This document shows, piece by piece, positions 45,697 through 57,513 of a stretch of 64,000 nt of DNA (within the stretch, counting starts at the first letter, position 1; each line of letters starts with the position of its first letter). Made by a program: the position numbers and the translations under genes. The notes below the pieces were generated by a model. It was not told the origin of the DNA. It searched no databases and was given only the letters and a program-made list of their open reading frames with translations. Source of the stretch: Leptopterna dolabrata (Eukaryota; Arthropoda; Insecta; Hemiptera; Miridae); NCBI GenBank assembly GCA_954871275.1, contig OX940988.1, positions 6,254,177 to 6,318,176 of the forward strand, read 5' to 3'.

Positions 45697-45985
45697 AAAT
45701 AGCGCGAGGAGCAGAGCAGCTCAAGGACCAGCCGGTGATGTGATAGGATGCTGAAGTGCGCGGGGCGCGGTGCGGGTGGCTGCGGTTGCGACCGCAAAGG
45801 CGAAATGAGCTCCTCAACCTGTTCGTCGATCAGCTCTCTCGCCGAAGAGGACGTCAAGACGAAGAAGAAGATGGACGTGAGCAAGCACAACGCCGTAGGA
45901 GCGTTTCTCGCTTCTCTCTCCCCCAGAAACCTCTTCAAGGGCCTTAGGCGCCCTGATAATCATTCGATGCCAAAAGCTGAGAGAA
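45697..45985 (+). CDS. Probable host-gene exon (first coding exon)
   Basis: A pyrimidine-rich tract and TTACAG end at 45696. The exon has a short 5' UTR, an ATG at 45748 and 79 codons plus one base before a strong donor GAGAA|GTAAGT at 45986. The protein begins with a Cys/Gly-rich stretch ('GRGAGGCGCD'), then a Ser-rich segment ('SSSTCSSISSLAEED'), a Lys-rich segment and 'AFLASLSPRNLFKGLRRPD'. GC and codon use differ clearly from the surrounding repeats, and coding sense covers exactly the interval between the splice signals. It is flanked by family A copies, which would lie in introns. I do not recognise the gene. Low-complexity composition means function cannot be guessed. Confidence 0.65.
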
Positions 45986-46119
45986 GTAAGTCCTTATCGT
46001 TAGTTTTTCCATAGTGGTCGGATGAAAACCAAGTTTGACACGTTACTGTGTTAGGGTTTCAATTTTCGGGCCATAGAATGAGTATCTGAAGCCGAACTCG
46101 AGATAAAAGTTCCAGTCAC

Positions 46120-47400
46120 GCAGCGAAACTTTGCAGCCCGATCAGAATATACCCAGGGATGTAATGAGTGGAAAATGAGTATAAAATAGGTATTTTTTGT
46201 GTTTTAGTAACATGTAACATGTTAGTAACATGAGCTTTTGAGGTATCGTTTCCCATTTTTTTAGGACGAGAAGACGGAATTTGAAGTCGATTTTGACCAG
46301 AGTGGAAAATTGAGGTTCTAACGAAGTTTCAGCCTTAAATTTACGTTAAATGTTGGTGTAAAATCGTCGTTCTTCCGCACACAGTTTGGGTCCTCATATG
46401 GGAACACATTTGGGTCCTAGTTGTGGAATACAGCCAGGGGTCTTATGGGAGAAAAATGCTGCAAAGTCCTTGTCATATGGGTTTATTATTCTATTGGACA
46501 TACGTACAGAAATTTTGGCTGTTCATTTTTGTTTCATCCAATTTTGGCCCCCAAAACTAGAGTTAGGTACAAATTTTTTTTCTTCAATTTATCTTTGATC
46601 ATCGGTAGTGCCATTTAATCGTCTTGATCCACGTCTTGACACTTTATCTAGTGTTATCATACAAACTGATAGTGATTTCAGACGATTTCCCAGGTTTTTT
46701 ACTCATAAAAAATCCATTCTGGGAGCTGAACATTTGGTGGAACCTCAATTTTCCACTCTTTGTTCAGAATCTACTTCATATTCGGTCCTCTCGTCCCTAA
46801 AAACATGGAAAACGATACCTCAAAAGCTCATGTTACTGACGTGTTACTAAAACACAAAAAGTACCTATTTTTATACATATTTTCACTCACACCCCTGGGT
46901 ATATTCCGATCGGGCTGCAAAGTTACGGGACACAACTAGGGCCCAAATGGAGCATGTGTGCGAAAGAACGAATTTTTTAGACCGAAAATGAAGCAAGTAC
47001 ACGTGATACGGCGGACGGACATTGCATTTTTGGAATCCACGCTCCTCGAAACGGAAAAGACAAAATTTTGAAGGGGTGTTATAAAAATTTTTTGCTGAGC
47101 GAATACATAGGTGTATTCTTCGCAGAATAATAAACCAAAATGGGTGTGAAAATAGGCTTTCGAGGTTTTTTGAGGTTTCGGTGAACAAGAGCTTGTGATG
47201 TATTGTTTTCCAAGTCTTTTAGGGCGAGAAGACCGAATGTGAAGTTGATATTGACCAAATAGTGAAGAACTGAGGTTGTAATGAAGGTTCAGCTCCCAAA
47301 ATTCATTTTTCATGGGTCAAAAACCCGGGAATTTGTTTGAAATCACCACAAATTTGTATAATAACACTAGAAGTAGTTATCATCAGGTGAATCAAGACAA
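46120..47400. mobile_element. Family A subfamily 2 copy A14, split by A12
   Basis: The sequence before 46451 and after 47141 is collinear with A13 (44.96-45.3 kb) and continues across the A12 insertion. Confidence 0.6.
46452..47141 (-). mobile_element. Family A subfamily 2, copy A12 (nested, complete)
   Basis: The left tip is AAAAATGCTGCAAAGTCC then GGGTTTATTATT. The right tip is GGTGTATTCTTCGCAGAATAATAAACC and AAAAT. Both ends are defined exactly by comparison with the uninterrupted A13 site. Confidence 0.82.
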
Positions 47401-47689
47401 CCAAGAAACGCTTTGAAAAAAAAAAAAAAAAACCCCGCTATCAATGTTCAAATATAATCTGTAAAAAAAAAAGCTGTAGCTATGTCCAATAAACCCAAGT
47501 GTCATTTCCACAGGTTGCTTTATGAATCTGAGATATTTATGTTATGAATTGGCAACGCAAACTGTTTATTACTAAATTTTGACGGAAGAGTGCAGCGCTG
47601 TCGTCGAAGGGGGTTCGGGAATTCAGAGTAGGTAGTAATCCTAGGGAGAGTCGAAGGTCCTTTCGAACAAACCTTCGTTTCATATTAAT

Positions 47690-47760
47690 GATCGGAATAA
47701 TCAAGAAGGGGCCAAACATACCCTGAGGAACTCCGACGATTTATTTCGAAACGCATGAAA
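47690..47760 (-). pseudogene. Possible reverse transcriptase motif fragment
   Basis: Minus-strand text reading like 'VGVPQGMFGPFLII' resembles LINE reverse transcriptase motif B ('GVPQGS-LGPLLF'). No other domain remains nearby. Confidence 0.4.
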
Positions 47761-47830
47761 CCTCCGGGAACCCCCTCAGAGCCTCCGAACCACTTACGTC
47801 AATTCCCACCCCCGCTATCACTCACGACAG

Positions 47831-47850
47831 CCCCCCCCCCCCCCCCCCCC
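47831..47850. repeat. Poly-C run
   Basis: Twenty consecutive C. Neighbouring DNA (47480-48350) holds no recognised gene. Confidence 0.9.
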
Positions 47851-48353
47851 ACCAACAGGTCTACCTAACTCCATGCGGAAGGGATTCTGCCCTCGCTCCC
47901 ACATTACCCTTCTCTTCCAGGGACGTTTAAACTCGCTTTCGTACTACATTACCGGCAAGCCCTTGCGCTACCCCTCTGATACTGTAAATGGCACTATCTT
48001 GAAAAGTGGAGGGCGAGGCTTTGGGCCACACAGGCAACCCCACACTTCAGATCTACCACTCACAGCCCCGTCGAGTTATCTCGCACCGTAACAGCTTTTC
48101 AATTATGAGACTCATGTCGGGGAAGCCCCTTTCGCAGTATATGCGGGCATAATTCTCATCCTCCACGCAGTAGGTAAAGATCCACGATAAGTCGAGATTG
48201 CACTTGATTCAGTCATTCATGCGTAGATATGAATATTAACATTAGCATACAAGTAGATCGAAACATTTAGTATAACAATTACTACCTGACTAAGGGAAGA
48301 AGGTATTTTCAAGAGGGAGGGAATAGATTTTTTTTTAAATTCGTTTAGGTATA

Positions 48354-49377
48354 TTTTGGTTTATTATTTTCAAGAATTTCGATTTTGTTTATTATTTTCA
48401 ATAATTTCGATTTGGAATCGAGCATGAAAAAAAATAAATAAATTTTTGACCCCCCCCCCCCCCCTCAAAATTTAATGGTTTCCGTTGTACCTAGAATCCG
48501 AAAAGGCAATAAAAAAAAATTTCTGCCCGTCCGCCGTACTTCACACTTTTCTTAGTTACCATGAACCAAAATTGACGAAATTCGGTTTATAGGTCCCATT
48601 TGGGGTCTAGTTGGCCGTCGAAACTCGGCGTTAATGTCAGTCATCCCTAAGGGGTGAAAAGCAGGTGTTGATATCTTCAGGACGCTTTTTAAAATTTTTA
48701 AATAGTTCTCGAATTTGGGAGTTTTTTGAGACCATCCCGAGCATTTTAAGTCCAGCCGTTCGTACACCGTAAGGCCCAGAAGTTTGCACCGACAGGATTC
48801 TTCAACAGGAGGTGAATGAAATTGAATACATTCAGCCCAAATATCATCACTAGGGACGCGCTAACAATTGAGAACTGGCCCGAGATAATCATTGCTAGGG
48901 AGCACCTGATTATATTCACGGAGTATGAAGTCGAGTTGGTTGTTCTGTGATATTATTTCATTTGAAAATCTCTCTTTTGGAGTTTGTTGACAGGTACTTT
49001 TGTAACTTGAATAAACGTTATGTTTCATGAATAACAACAATATGAAACGTAATTCCCGGGCTGGCTCAATACTCGATTTAGGGCATCTATACAGGTAAAT
49101 TATTACACAACGGAAAATTACTACACAACGGCAAATTATTACACAGCGGTTTATTATTTACCTCATGCTTCATGAATAACTACAAAAATTTATAAATGAT
49201 GAATGATTGAACTATCGAACCCCACGCGTTTGTATGAAACTTTAATTCCCGGGCCGGATCCAGTACTCGTTTTAGGGCTTTCTTGGGGGAGCTCAAGGGT
49301 ACTGACCACAGAAAACAGCGACCTACGCAGTAGGAGCGTAAATAATAAACCGTTGTGTAATAATTTGCAGCTTTTTT
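48354..49377 (+). mobile_element. Family A copy A10
   Basis: From TTTTGGTTTATTATTTTCAAG to AATAATAAACCGTTGTGTAA and GCAGCTTTTTT. A local duplication of the left tip (TTTATTATTTTCAA twice, 48360-48412) is present. Confidence 0.7.
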
Positions 49378-49706
49378 ACATAATATACTGAATCGATTGC
49401 CACCAAAATTTCGAAAAAAATAACGTCGGGAACTGGTTGAAAAAAATCGTTGCAGTTGGTTACCTCAGTGCACCCGGTCCTACACTTAAGCGGTGAAAAT
49501 TATCAACATCACAATCAAATTACATAAACTCACCAAAAGTGGGATAGAACCTCGAGACATAGTAAGACTATTATAAACGGATTGTTTCCTCACAGGAACT
49601 TCTATGTAAATGATTAACTCAAGGATGAAGATGACAAATGGACTAAGATGGAATGAAATAAAATCCACACGTCAATAAACAAGAAAATAATGTATCTTAT
49701 GTATAT

Positions 49707-49844
49707 GTCGTCGTCTATTTGAGAAATCCGTCTTATTGCACACGACGGCGTCTTTTTGAAACTTTGCAAACCTTCTTATTGCAATACGACGGATTTGAGA
49801 ACCGTCTTATTGCAATAAGACTGATTTCTAAAATACATGACGAC
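49707..49844. mobile_element. Small MITE with GTATAT duplication
   Basis: The ends GTCGTCGTCTATTTGAGAAAT and the complementary TTTCTAAAATACATGACGAC are flanked by GTATAT at 49701-49706 and 49845-49850. The perfect palindrome GTCTTATTGCAATAAGAC lies at 49804-49821, with a related half-site GTCTTATTGCA on the left. Confidence 0.7.
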
Positions 49845-49894
49845 GTATATATTATATCAAACAGATGACGAAACGGCAGGAACACCTTTCACTA

Positions 49895-50190
49895 TAACAC
49901 CATGAAATATCTGGGAATGACTCTGGACACTAAATTAGGTAAGTGGGAAGAATGTTGAGAGTAAACAAGAAGAGCTGAAAATCAATTACAAGGAAATCTC
50001 TTGGCTGATGGGCACACTTCCTACTACAATGAAGAACTCGTTGTTTAAGACAGTACTGATGTCTGTACTGATGGCAGTACTGATGTACTGACAGTACTGT
50101 CTGGACCTCCAGCATTCAGCTATGAGGGTTGTACAGCAAAATCCAGCGTTACAATTATCCAAACGGCCCAAAACAATGTGCTGTGACGGT
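49895..50190 (+). pseudogene. Jockey-like reverse transcriptase thumb remnant
   Basis: A plus-strand stretch reads 'MKYLGMTLDTKL', the block that follows the reverse transcriptase palm in Jockey/R1 LINEs. Fragments like 'IIQTAQNN' follow in other frames. Frameshifts and stops are frequent. Confidence 0.55.
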
Positions 50191-50620
50191 GGGCAGTGCT
50201 CGAGTCGTTTGTGTTTCCAGCGCAGATGGGGGCGGTCAGGCTGATAGCTAACCGATATCCCTTCCCCCTAGGAAGGGGACTCTCGAGGATCCCCCGTCGC
50301 TCGCCTCACACTCTGTCACAGTACTGAGGAGAACAGGAGCGCACTAAGGTAGTTAGAAACGATACCTTCACAATGATATCAGAGTGAAGAGCGCCTAAGG
50401 TGTGATGAAGGATTATGCAGTCAGTTACGAGCACGAGGCTTCTGGCACACACAAACCGAAAATCAATACAAGCTATACATCCAACTGCTCGACAACTACC
50501 AACAAATCTGGCGAATGAAGAGGACTTATTACAAGAACGAAATAATTAGATTGATTTACGTGTATTTACTTTTAAAACTACAGTGGTAAAATGAAATAAA
50601 AAGCGTAAAAACGAAACAAC
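50191..50620. other. Unassigned DNA
   Basis: Probably more decayed LINE sequence, but no motif is clear. Confidence 0.35.
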
Positions 50621-51370
50621 AAAAACGTCTGCCAATTCGAGTAGGCAGTATAGCTTCCTCACTTGAATCACATGAACGTAGTAGTTGGGTAGGTTCATTT
50701 TGATACGGGACCATCTGCGATCCAACCCGCGTGCACCCTCAAAATTTCAGCTCTCTACGATTATTTTTCGCGTAGTTGGAAGCGTAAAGTTCGCGCATGC
50801 GCAGACGAATGTTACAGTACGATTCCAGTGAAACCCTATATGGAACTTTCAAAGTATTATTCCTGATCGACCCTCCAAATCTGAACTCATTTCAACGATA
50901 TGGTAGTTATGGGCGTTTCAAGTATTCCACGTTTGCGCATTCGCGGACGGAACGATTTCCATGATTTTGAAATGGGACCATTTGCGACCCAACCTGCGAG
51001 CATCCTCAAAATTTCAGCTCTACGAATATTTTTCGTGTAGTTATTAGCGTTACAAGGTATTGGTCAACATTTCATGTTCGCGCATGCGCAGAGGAAAGTT
51101 ACAGTACTTTTTCAATGATTTTTGTATGGGACCATATGTGAGCCAACCCGCACCTACCCTCCAAATTTCAGCCGATTTCGACCATTATTTCGGGTACTTA
51201 TGGGCGTTACAAGGAATTACCACAGACAGATAGACAGACACGGAACCAATATTGTTCCTTGATGTCTGAAACGCAAAATGGTAGTAGAAATTTAAATTTT
51301 GGAGGAAATACTTTTTTTACTCAATCACGAATCCAAGGCTTCCCTACCTTCGGTAGTGAGGAAGCAAAAT
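50621..51370 (+). mobile_element. Family C copy C3 (most complete)
   Basis: The left tip is AAAAACGTCTGCC, a hairpin CTGCC/GGCAG with a 10-base loop, then GCTTCCTCACTTGAATC. The right tip is GGTAGTGAGGAAGCAAAAT. The inner body repeats blocks with CGCATGCGC and ends with a short CAGACAGA tract. Confidence 0.75.
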
Positions 51371-51859
51371 ATTCGTGACCTGCGGAAAGTAGAAGTTTAC
51401 TGCAGAAACCTTCGCCGGAGGCCACCGGCGTCACTGAAGCCCTCGGCGTTTTAAGCCCTGAAAATAGGTCGGGGAGTCTGATGGTCTCATTTTCCGTGTT
51501 GATAACACGAGATGCTGGCACGAGAGGCCGAGGGGACTGGGAAAACGGAAAGTTGATGTTCGGGGCTCCTGACGCGTAACAGGGTTAAAAGCCGCCGCTG
51601 TTTGTGAGAGGGCTATGATGAGGACTTGGGAGAAGGATCGGACGGTTTATTGTGTGCAGTGTTTAACTGCTATCGCTTTTTTAAAGTATTTTATGCGCAG
51701 GGCTGTAACAAAAGTAGCTCCCATTCACTGGGATGAGCGTACACAAAAGAAGAGTCGAGAGCACTTTCAAAACTCGATGTTTCTGTAACCTACATAAACT
51801 CGTCCCCCAAATAAACCTTAATTTATTGGAATTATGCAATATTATACAACAACTGAGAC
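51371..51859. other. Unassigned DNA
   Basis: A minus 66-codon frame (51321-51521) partly overlaps C3. No gene recognised. Confidence 0.4.
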
Positions 51860-51861
51860 TT

Positions 51862-52482
51862 TTTGCTTAGCCTTGGATTCGCGATTGAGTGAAAAAATTT
51901 ATGTCCTCCAAAATGAAAATTTCCAATTCCATTTTGCGTTTCAGACATCGAGGAACATTTCTGGTTCTCTGTCTGTCTGTCTGTGGTAGGTAATTCCTTG
52001 CAACACCCATAACTACCCGAAATAATGGTCGAAGTGGGGTGAAATTTCGAGGGTAGGTGTGGGTTGGGTCACAGATGGTCCCATACCAGAATCATTGAAA
52101 AAGTACGGTAACTTTCGTCTGCGCATGCGCAAACGTGAAATAATTGAAACGCCCATAACTACCTTAAATATCGTTGAAATGAGTTCAGATTTGGAGGGTC
52201 GATCAGGAATGATCAGGAATAATACTTTGAGAGTTCCATTATGAATTTAATTGGAATCGTACTGTAACTTTCGTCTGCGCATGCGCGAACATGAAATGTT
52301 ATCAGTTTCCTTGTAACGCTTCTAACGACGCGAAAAATAGTCGTTTTGAGCTGAAATTTTGAGGGTACACGTGGGTTGGATCGCAGATGGTTCCGTATGA
52401 AAACGAACCTACCCAACTACTACGTTCATGTGATTCAAGTGAGGAAGCTATACTGCCTACTCGAATTGGCAGACGTCTTTTC
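51862..52482 (-). mobile_element. Family C copy C4
   Basis: The left tip TTTTTGCTT lacks the GGTAGTGAGG hairpin half present in C3. The right tip AAGTGAGGAAGCTATACTGCC...GGCAGACGTCTTTT is complete. Confidence 0.7.
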
Positions 52483-52724
52483 CTTTCTATGTGTTTATCA
52501 TCAGTGGTAGTTTACGGAACACAAGTAATATGATATATTAATAGGTGTACGAGGTCAATAAGTCCCGCGCCGCACTGAACGTGTTAAATAATTAAATAGT
52601 TTAGTGAGGTTGTTTATTTGAACGCCTACAATATTTTCATTAAAAATTCGCTAAAAGGGGAAAAAAAAACATTTGAGTAAGGCTAGCTGTCAGGCTGTAG
52701 CTGATTGAAAAATAAAAAAACCAG

Positions 52725-53501
52725 TCATGCAGCATGACTTAATGAGCGAATTTTCAAAGAAATATTCGAATTAATGGCTATGGTTTTGTTTTGCTTCGAA
52801 CACTCGTCTTCAATTAATACTTCTCACATTTTTCAATCTGACCACTCTAAGGGGGTGGGGGGGGGGGGGGGGGTAAGAGTTTAAAGATTATCCTAGTTGT
52901 GGGTAATTTTTGCGCACTTTAAATGCTCTAATTTAAGAACGGATTTAGATATCTAAAATCCGATTTCACCATCGTGTTCAGCGTGCAAAAACCTTTAAAA
53001 TGAGGGGTCACTTGTTAGAAAATAACATTTTGGGGATTTTTGGGTAATTTTTGCGCACTTTAAATGCTCTAATTTGAGAACGGATCAAGATATCTAAAAT
53101 CCGATTCCACCATCGTGTTCAGCGTGCAAAAACCTTTAAAATGAGGGGTCACTTGTTGGAAAATAACATTTTGGGGATTTTTGGGTAATTTTTGCGCACT
53201 TTAAATGCGCCAAAACCCTCCTTAGAGTAGGCCAATTTCGCCCATCTTCGAACTTAGCCTTTCGATTGTCAAGATAGATTTTTTGTGCAAATTTGAGCTG
53301 TTTATCTCAATTCTATCGAGAGTTATCGTCTGGAGTGACACATAATTATATATATATATACATATAAAAAAGTGTTAAATTTCAGGAATCGTTTTAGAAT
53401 GGTCTGAAACGGATTTCTATGAAGAAAATTTCCAAAAATTTATATTATTTAAATTTCGAAGCCATTGCAATAGCTTCATTTTCTTTGAAAATTCGCTAAA
53501 A
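52725..53501 (-). mobile_element. Family H element H2
   Basis: Palindrome GTCATGCAGCATGAC at 52734-52748; right tip TTTGAAAATTCGCTAAAA. About 150 bp after the left tip are deleted relative to H1. Two ~140-bp units. A G-run (52855-52873) replaces the short G tract of other copies. Confidence 0.78.
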
Positions 53502-53660
53502 CACTTGTAAAATTCTGATCTGTTCTGATCTGAGGAGGCGCTGAAACACAAAGTGTGAAGGTGTATCAACATATCTCGCGTAAACGTGCTTAATATAAAA
53601 TTTGCAATTCACAACCTCGATAGTCGGTGATATAATAATTATACGATGTCTAGACTAGAT
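53502..53660. other. 159-bp spacer between H2 and H3
   Basis: Unique in the window: not repeat X, A, C or H. It begins CACTTGTAAAATTCTGATC and ends TAGACTAGATAAAA. Confidence 0.7.
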
Positions 53661-54629
53661 AAAAAAATCAGTCATGCAGCATGACTTAATGAGCGAATTT
53701 TCAAAGAAATATTCGAATTAATGGCTATGGTTTTGAATAAAGGAAAACTTCGGTCTAAAATTTGGTTTTCTATGTATATTCTCTTCGTATTTATTTTAAT
53801 TTGTACGTTTTGTCCATCCTGATTCTACCGTTTGTTTATTACGTAATTGTACTAAGTGCTTATTTATTTGATCGCTGTGGGTAAATTCAAGGAGTTGTAC
53901 TAATCGTTTGCCTCCCCCTTTTTTGCTTCGAACTCTCGTCTTCAATTAATACTTCTCACATTTTTCAATCTGACCACTCTAAGGGGGTGGGGGTAAGAGT
54001 TTAAAGATTATCCTAGTTTTGGGTAATTTTTGCGCACTTTAAATGCTCTAATTTAAGAACGGATTTAGATATCTAAAATCCGATTTCACTATCGTGTTCA
54101 GCGTGCAAAAACCTTTAAAATGAGGGGTCACTTGTTAGAAAATAACATTTTGGGGATTTTTGGGTAATTTTTGCGCACTTTAAATGCTCTAATTTGAGAA
54201 CGGATCAAGATATCTAAAATCCGATTCCACCATCGTGTTCAGCGTGCAAAAACCTTTAAAATGAGGGGTCACTTGTTGGAAAATAACATTTTGGGGATTT
54301 TTGGGTAATTTTTGCGCACTTTAAATGCGCCAAAACCCTCCTTAGAGTAGGCCAATTTCGCCCATCTTCGAACTTAGCCTTTCGATTGCCAAGATAGATT
54401 TTTTGTGCAAATTTGAGCTGTTTATCTCAATTCTATCGAGAGTTATCGTCTGGAGTGACACATATATAAATAAATATATATATATATACATATAAAAAAG
54501 TGTTAAATTTCAGGAATCGTTTTAGAATGGTCTGAAACGGATTTCTATGAAGAAAATTTCCAAAAATTTATATTATTTAAATTTCGAAGCCATTGCAATA
54601 GCTTCATTTTCTTTGAAAATTCGCTAAAA
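53661..54629 (-). mobile_element. Family H element H3
   Basis: Palindrome at 53671-53685, two ~140-bp units, TA repeat near 54463-54487, right tip TTCGCTAAAA. Nearly identical to H1 over its length. Confidence 0.8.
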
Positions 54630-54690
54630 CTGGTCTCGGAAAACTCCTATCGATCGTCGAAAGTCCACCCCAGAGGTTTAACACAGCGGG

Positions 54691-55365
54691 TTGGGTCACA
54701 GAAGGTCCCATACTAAAATCATTGAAAAAGTAAGGTAACTTTCGGCTGCGCATGCGCAAACGTGAAATATTTGAAAAGCCTAACCCTAAATATTGTTGAA
54801 ATGAGTTCCAACTTAGAGGGTCGATCAGGAATGATAATTTAATAGTTCCAAATGAATTTCATTGGAATCGTACAGTAACGTACGTGTGCGCATGCGCGAA
54901 CATGAAATGTTGACCATTTCCTTGTAACGCTTCTAACTACGCAAAAAACAGTCATACAGAGCTGAAATTTTGAGGGTACACGCGAGTTGGATCGCAAATG
55001 GTCCCCTCTAAATCATGGACATCGTTCCATCCGCGCATGCGCAAACGTGAAATACTTGAAACGCCCGTAACTACTTTAAATATCGTTGAAATGAGCTCAG
55101 ATTTGGAGGGTCGATCAAGAATAATTCGTTGATATTTCCATAAGAATTTCATTTGTCTGCGCATGCGCGAACATGAAATGTTGCCCGTTTCCTTGTAACG
55201 CTTCTAACTACGCGAAAAATAGTCGTAGAGAGCTGAAATTTTGATGGTACGCGTGGGTTGGATCGCAGATGGTCCCGTATCAAAATGAACCTACCAAACT
55301 ACTCTATACGTTCATGTGATTCAAGTGAGGAAGCTATACTGCCTACTCGAATTGGCAGACGTTTT
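54691..55365 (-). mobile_element. Family C copy C5, left-truncated
   Basis: Begins at GGGTTGGGTCACAGAAGGTCCC next to repeat X. Ends with AAGTGAGGAAGCTATACTGCC and GGCAGACGTTTT. Confidence 0.68.
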
Positions 55366-57513
55366 AATGAACACTTAATATTCTGTGTGGGCCTCCCTTT
55401 CATTGGGGTAATATACGGGAATGGGGAATCGATGGGGAGTAATCTACTCCGGTACGTACCTCGTATTATTATGTAAGCTAATTATTAAGTAAGTAAAAGG
55501 CTCTTCTAGTTAAAATGTCTTAGGGTCATGATCATTAGGGTGGTGGCGCCGATGCTGTGCTCCAGTATCAATTTTCAAATTGAAATTCAAATATTAAGAG
55601 TTCTAGCCTGTCTACAAGAAAGGGATTTCGCTTAAAACATATTCGTAGATTCATCAAGTGGATCCGAACAAATCCGGATCCATGGGAAAGTTATTTAATT
55701 GGGTGAGTTTTATCCGAAAAAGGCGCATCTGGAGGCAGACGTATCTCAGCCAGTCGGGTAGCTCATTTTATTCTGTATTTTCTGCTAGGCTTTATATTCT
55801 GTCTGCTGATTTTTCCATGTTTTGGGACCAGTAGATTTGATTTTCGTGGTTTATTTTGCCCGGGAAATGATTTTTAACCTGTTTTTGGGGGTGTATGCTA
55901 TACTGGTGACACGAAAACAAGCATGTCCCCAGTGGCAAACGCATGTATAATATTGGTAGATATATTTCAAAAATTGTAGCATTTTCAATATTTTTGGATT
56001 AAGTATTTCGAACGTTGGAGACTTGATAACTCAATGCCCGAATTTCATTTGAAATTACCATCAATTATAACCAGCATTACACGGTTTATGATACTAGTAC
56101 TGATGTCAAAGAGTGTATGATGATGGATGTATCCGTTTCCTACCCCTATTCAAGTTTATTGGTAATTTCACAGAGTTACCTAGGACTAGGCTGTAATATT
56201 TCTCGTTTTACCTACTAAGCATCTAACACTTTTGTGATAGCCTATGAGTACCTGTTTTGCATCTTCAGTTGTAATACTACCTACAGAAATGCCTACTAAG
56301 AGTAGGTAATGATTTGTCTCGCGCTAAAGGTACTGCCTAACATTTTTATGATACACTAGGTAAAATACTGTTTTGTATCTTAAATGATGACCTGCATGTT
56401 TTTCTTAAAAGTTCCGAATATTCTTATACCTGCGTGTTTTGCGTTTCAAAGTTTAATAATTATATCCAGTACATGACTATTTTTTACCTTAAATTACTGC
56501 TGGTATCTATAATTTATTGTTTTAACTTGAAAGTTTATATTTTACATGTCATCTCATAACTTCCTCGCCAATAAATATCTACTTTTTCGTGAACGTTCTT
56601 TAGATTCAAGTCTATGATTTCGGTATCGACGGGTGTATGATACTGGCGGGCACCGATGTTTGCCCTCTACACAATTGGAGGGGGGAAAATAATGGACTAC
56701 TTTAATTAATTACAGGGAACATAATTTCGTTATGTTCTTGGTTTCACTGCGTTCTCAATGAGTAGGAGCATAAGTTACCTACTACTCCCCAAATGCTTCT
56801 ATATAGGAAGAGAATTGACCACAACATTTAAGAAAAACTGGGAAATTTCCACCACATGATACTGGTAACCACCCTAATTTGATACGTGTACTTGACCTGT
56901 ATCTGATACTAGTACTTGAGTTCTGTCCCTCTGATATCCAGGAGTACCTACCAATCTAAAGACGACCGGCTCCACCCGTTCCAAACGACTTCAGACTACG
57001 AGGTCGATATCTCGAAGCGAAAATAAATTAAATCAGCAGGACTTTGAAGAGTTTTCAAACGTCAGTTACCAACCTTGAAGAAAATACATCTCTAGGCTTC
57101 CTCCAAGCTTTTGCGGCAAGAACCCTGAAAACACCGTTCGTCCTCCTTAATTGGAACCAAACAAGTCAGCCGTGTTACCCCAACTGAGCCCTCAACTCTG
57201 TCTAACAGCTTGAATTATTTATTTTCCCGGTTTCCACCACCCGGTTGCCTTTGAGGTCGGATGGAAATTGACCGAAGAGGGTTCCTTTGCATTAATTGTT
57301 ACTTTTATAAATAAAGAAAGTAAGTGTTTCTTTTATTCCCTTCGACAGAAATCTTGATTTGGCGAGAGAGGATGAAGAGGAAGACATTTCGATTCAACGA
57401 ACGAAAATAAAATGAAAAAAGATCGGTGTTCGAATTAAATTGAAGGGACGGGAAATAAATCCGCAAACTGTCCATTTCCAACCAGGGAATATCTTCAAAA
57501 CATTAAAAGATCG
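55366..57513. other. Long AT-rich stretch without genes
   Basis: No frame has recognisable content. Diverged direct repeats around 56205-56390 (CATCTAACACTTTTGTGATA-like, CTGTTTTGCATCTT-like) suggest an old tandem duplication of about 120 bp. Confidence 0.5.

Larger units (their letters stand above)
52500..54690. repeat. Repeat X, copy 2, split by H2-spacer-H3
   Basis: The flanks 52500-52724 and 54630-54690 match copy 1 at 10.7-11.7 kb (inverted). A 24-bp deletion is seen in the right flank near 54657. Confidence 0.6.

Noticed and set aside
46452..47141. A 5-bp AAAAT target duplication for family A
   Set aside because: It fits A12, but most copies have AAAAAC at one tip and AAAAT at the other, so these bases look like element tips or A-run target rather than a duplication.
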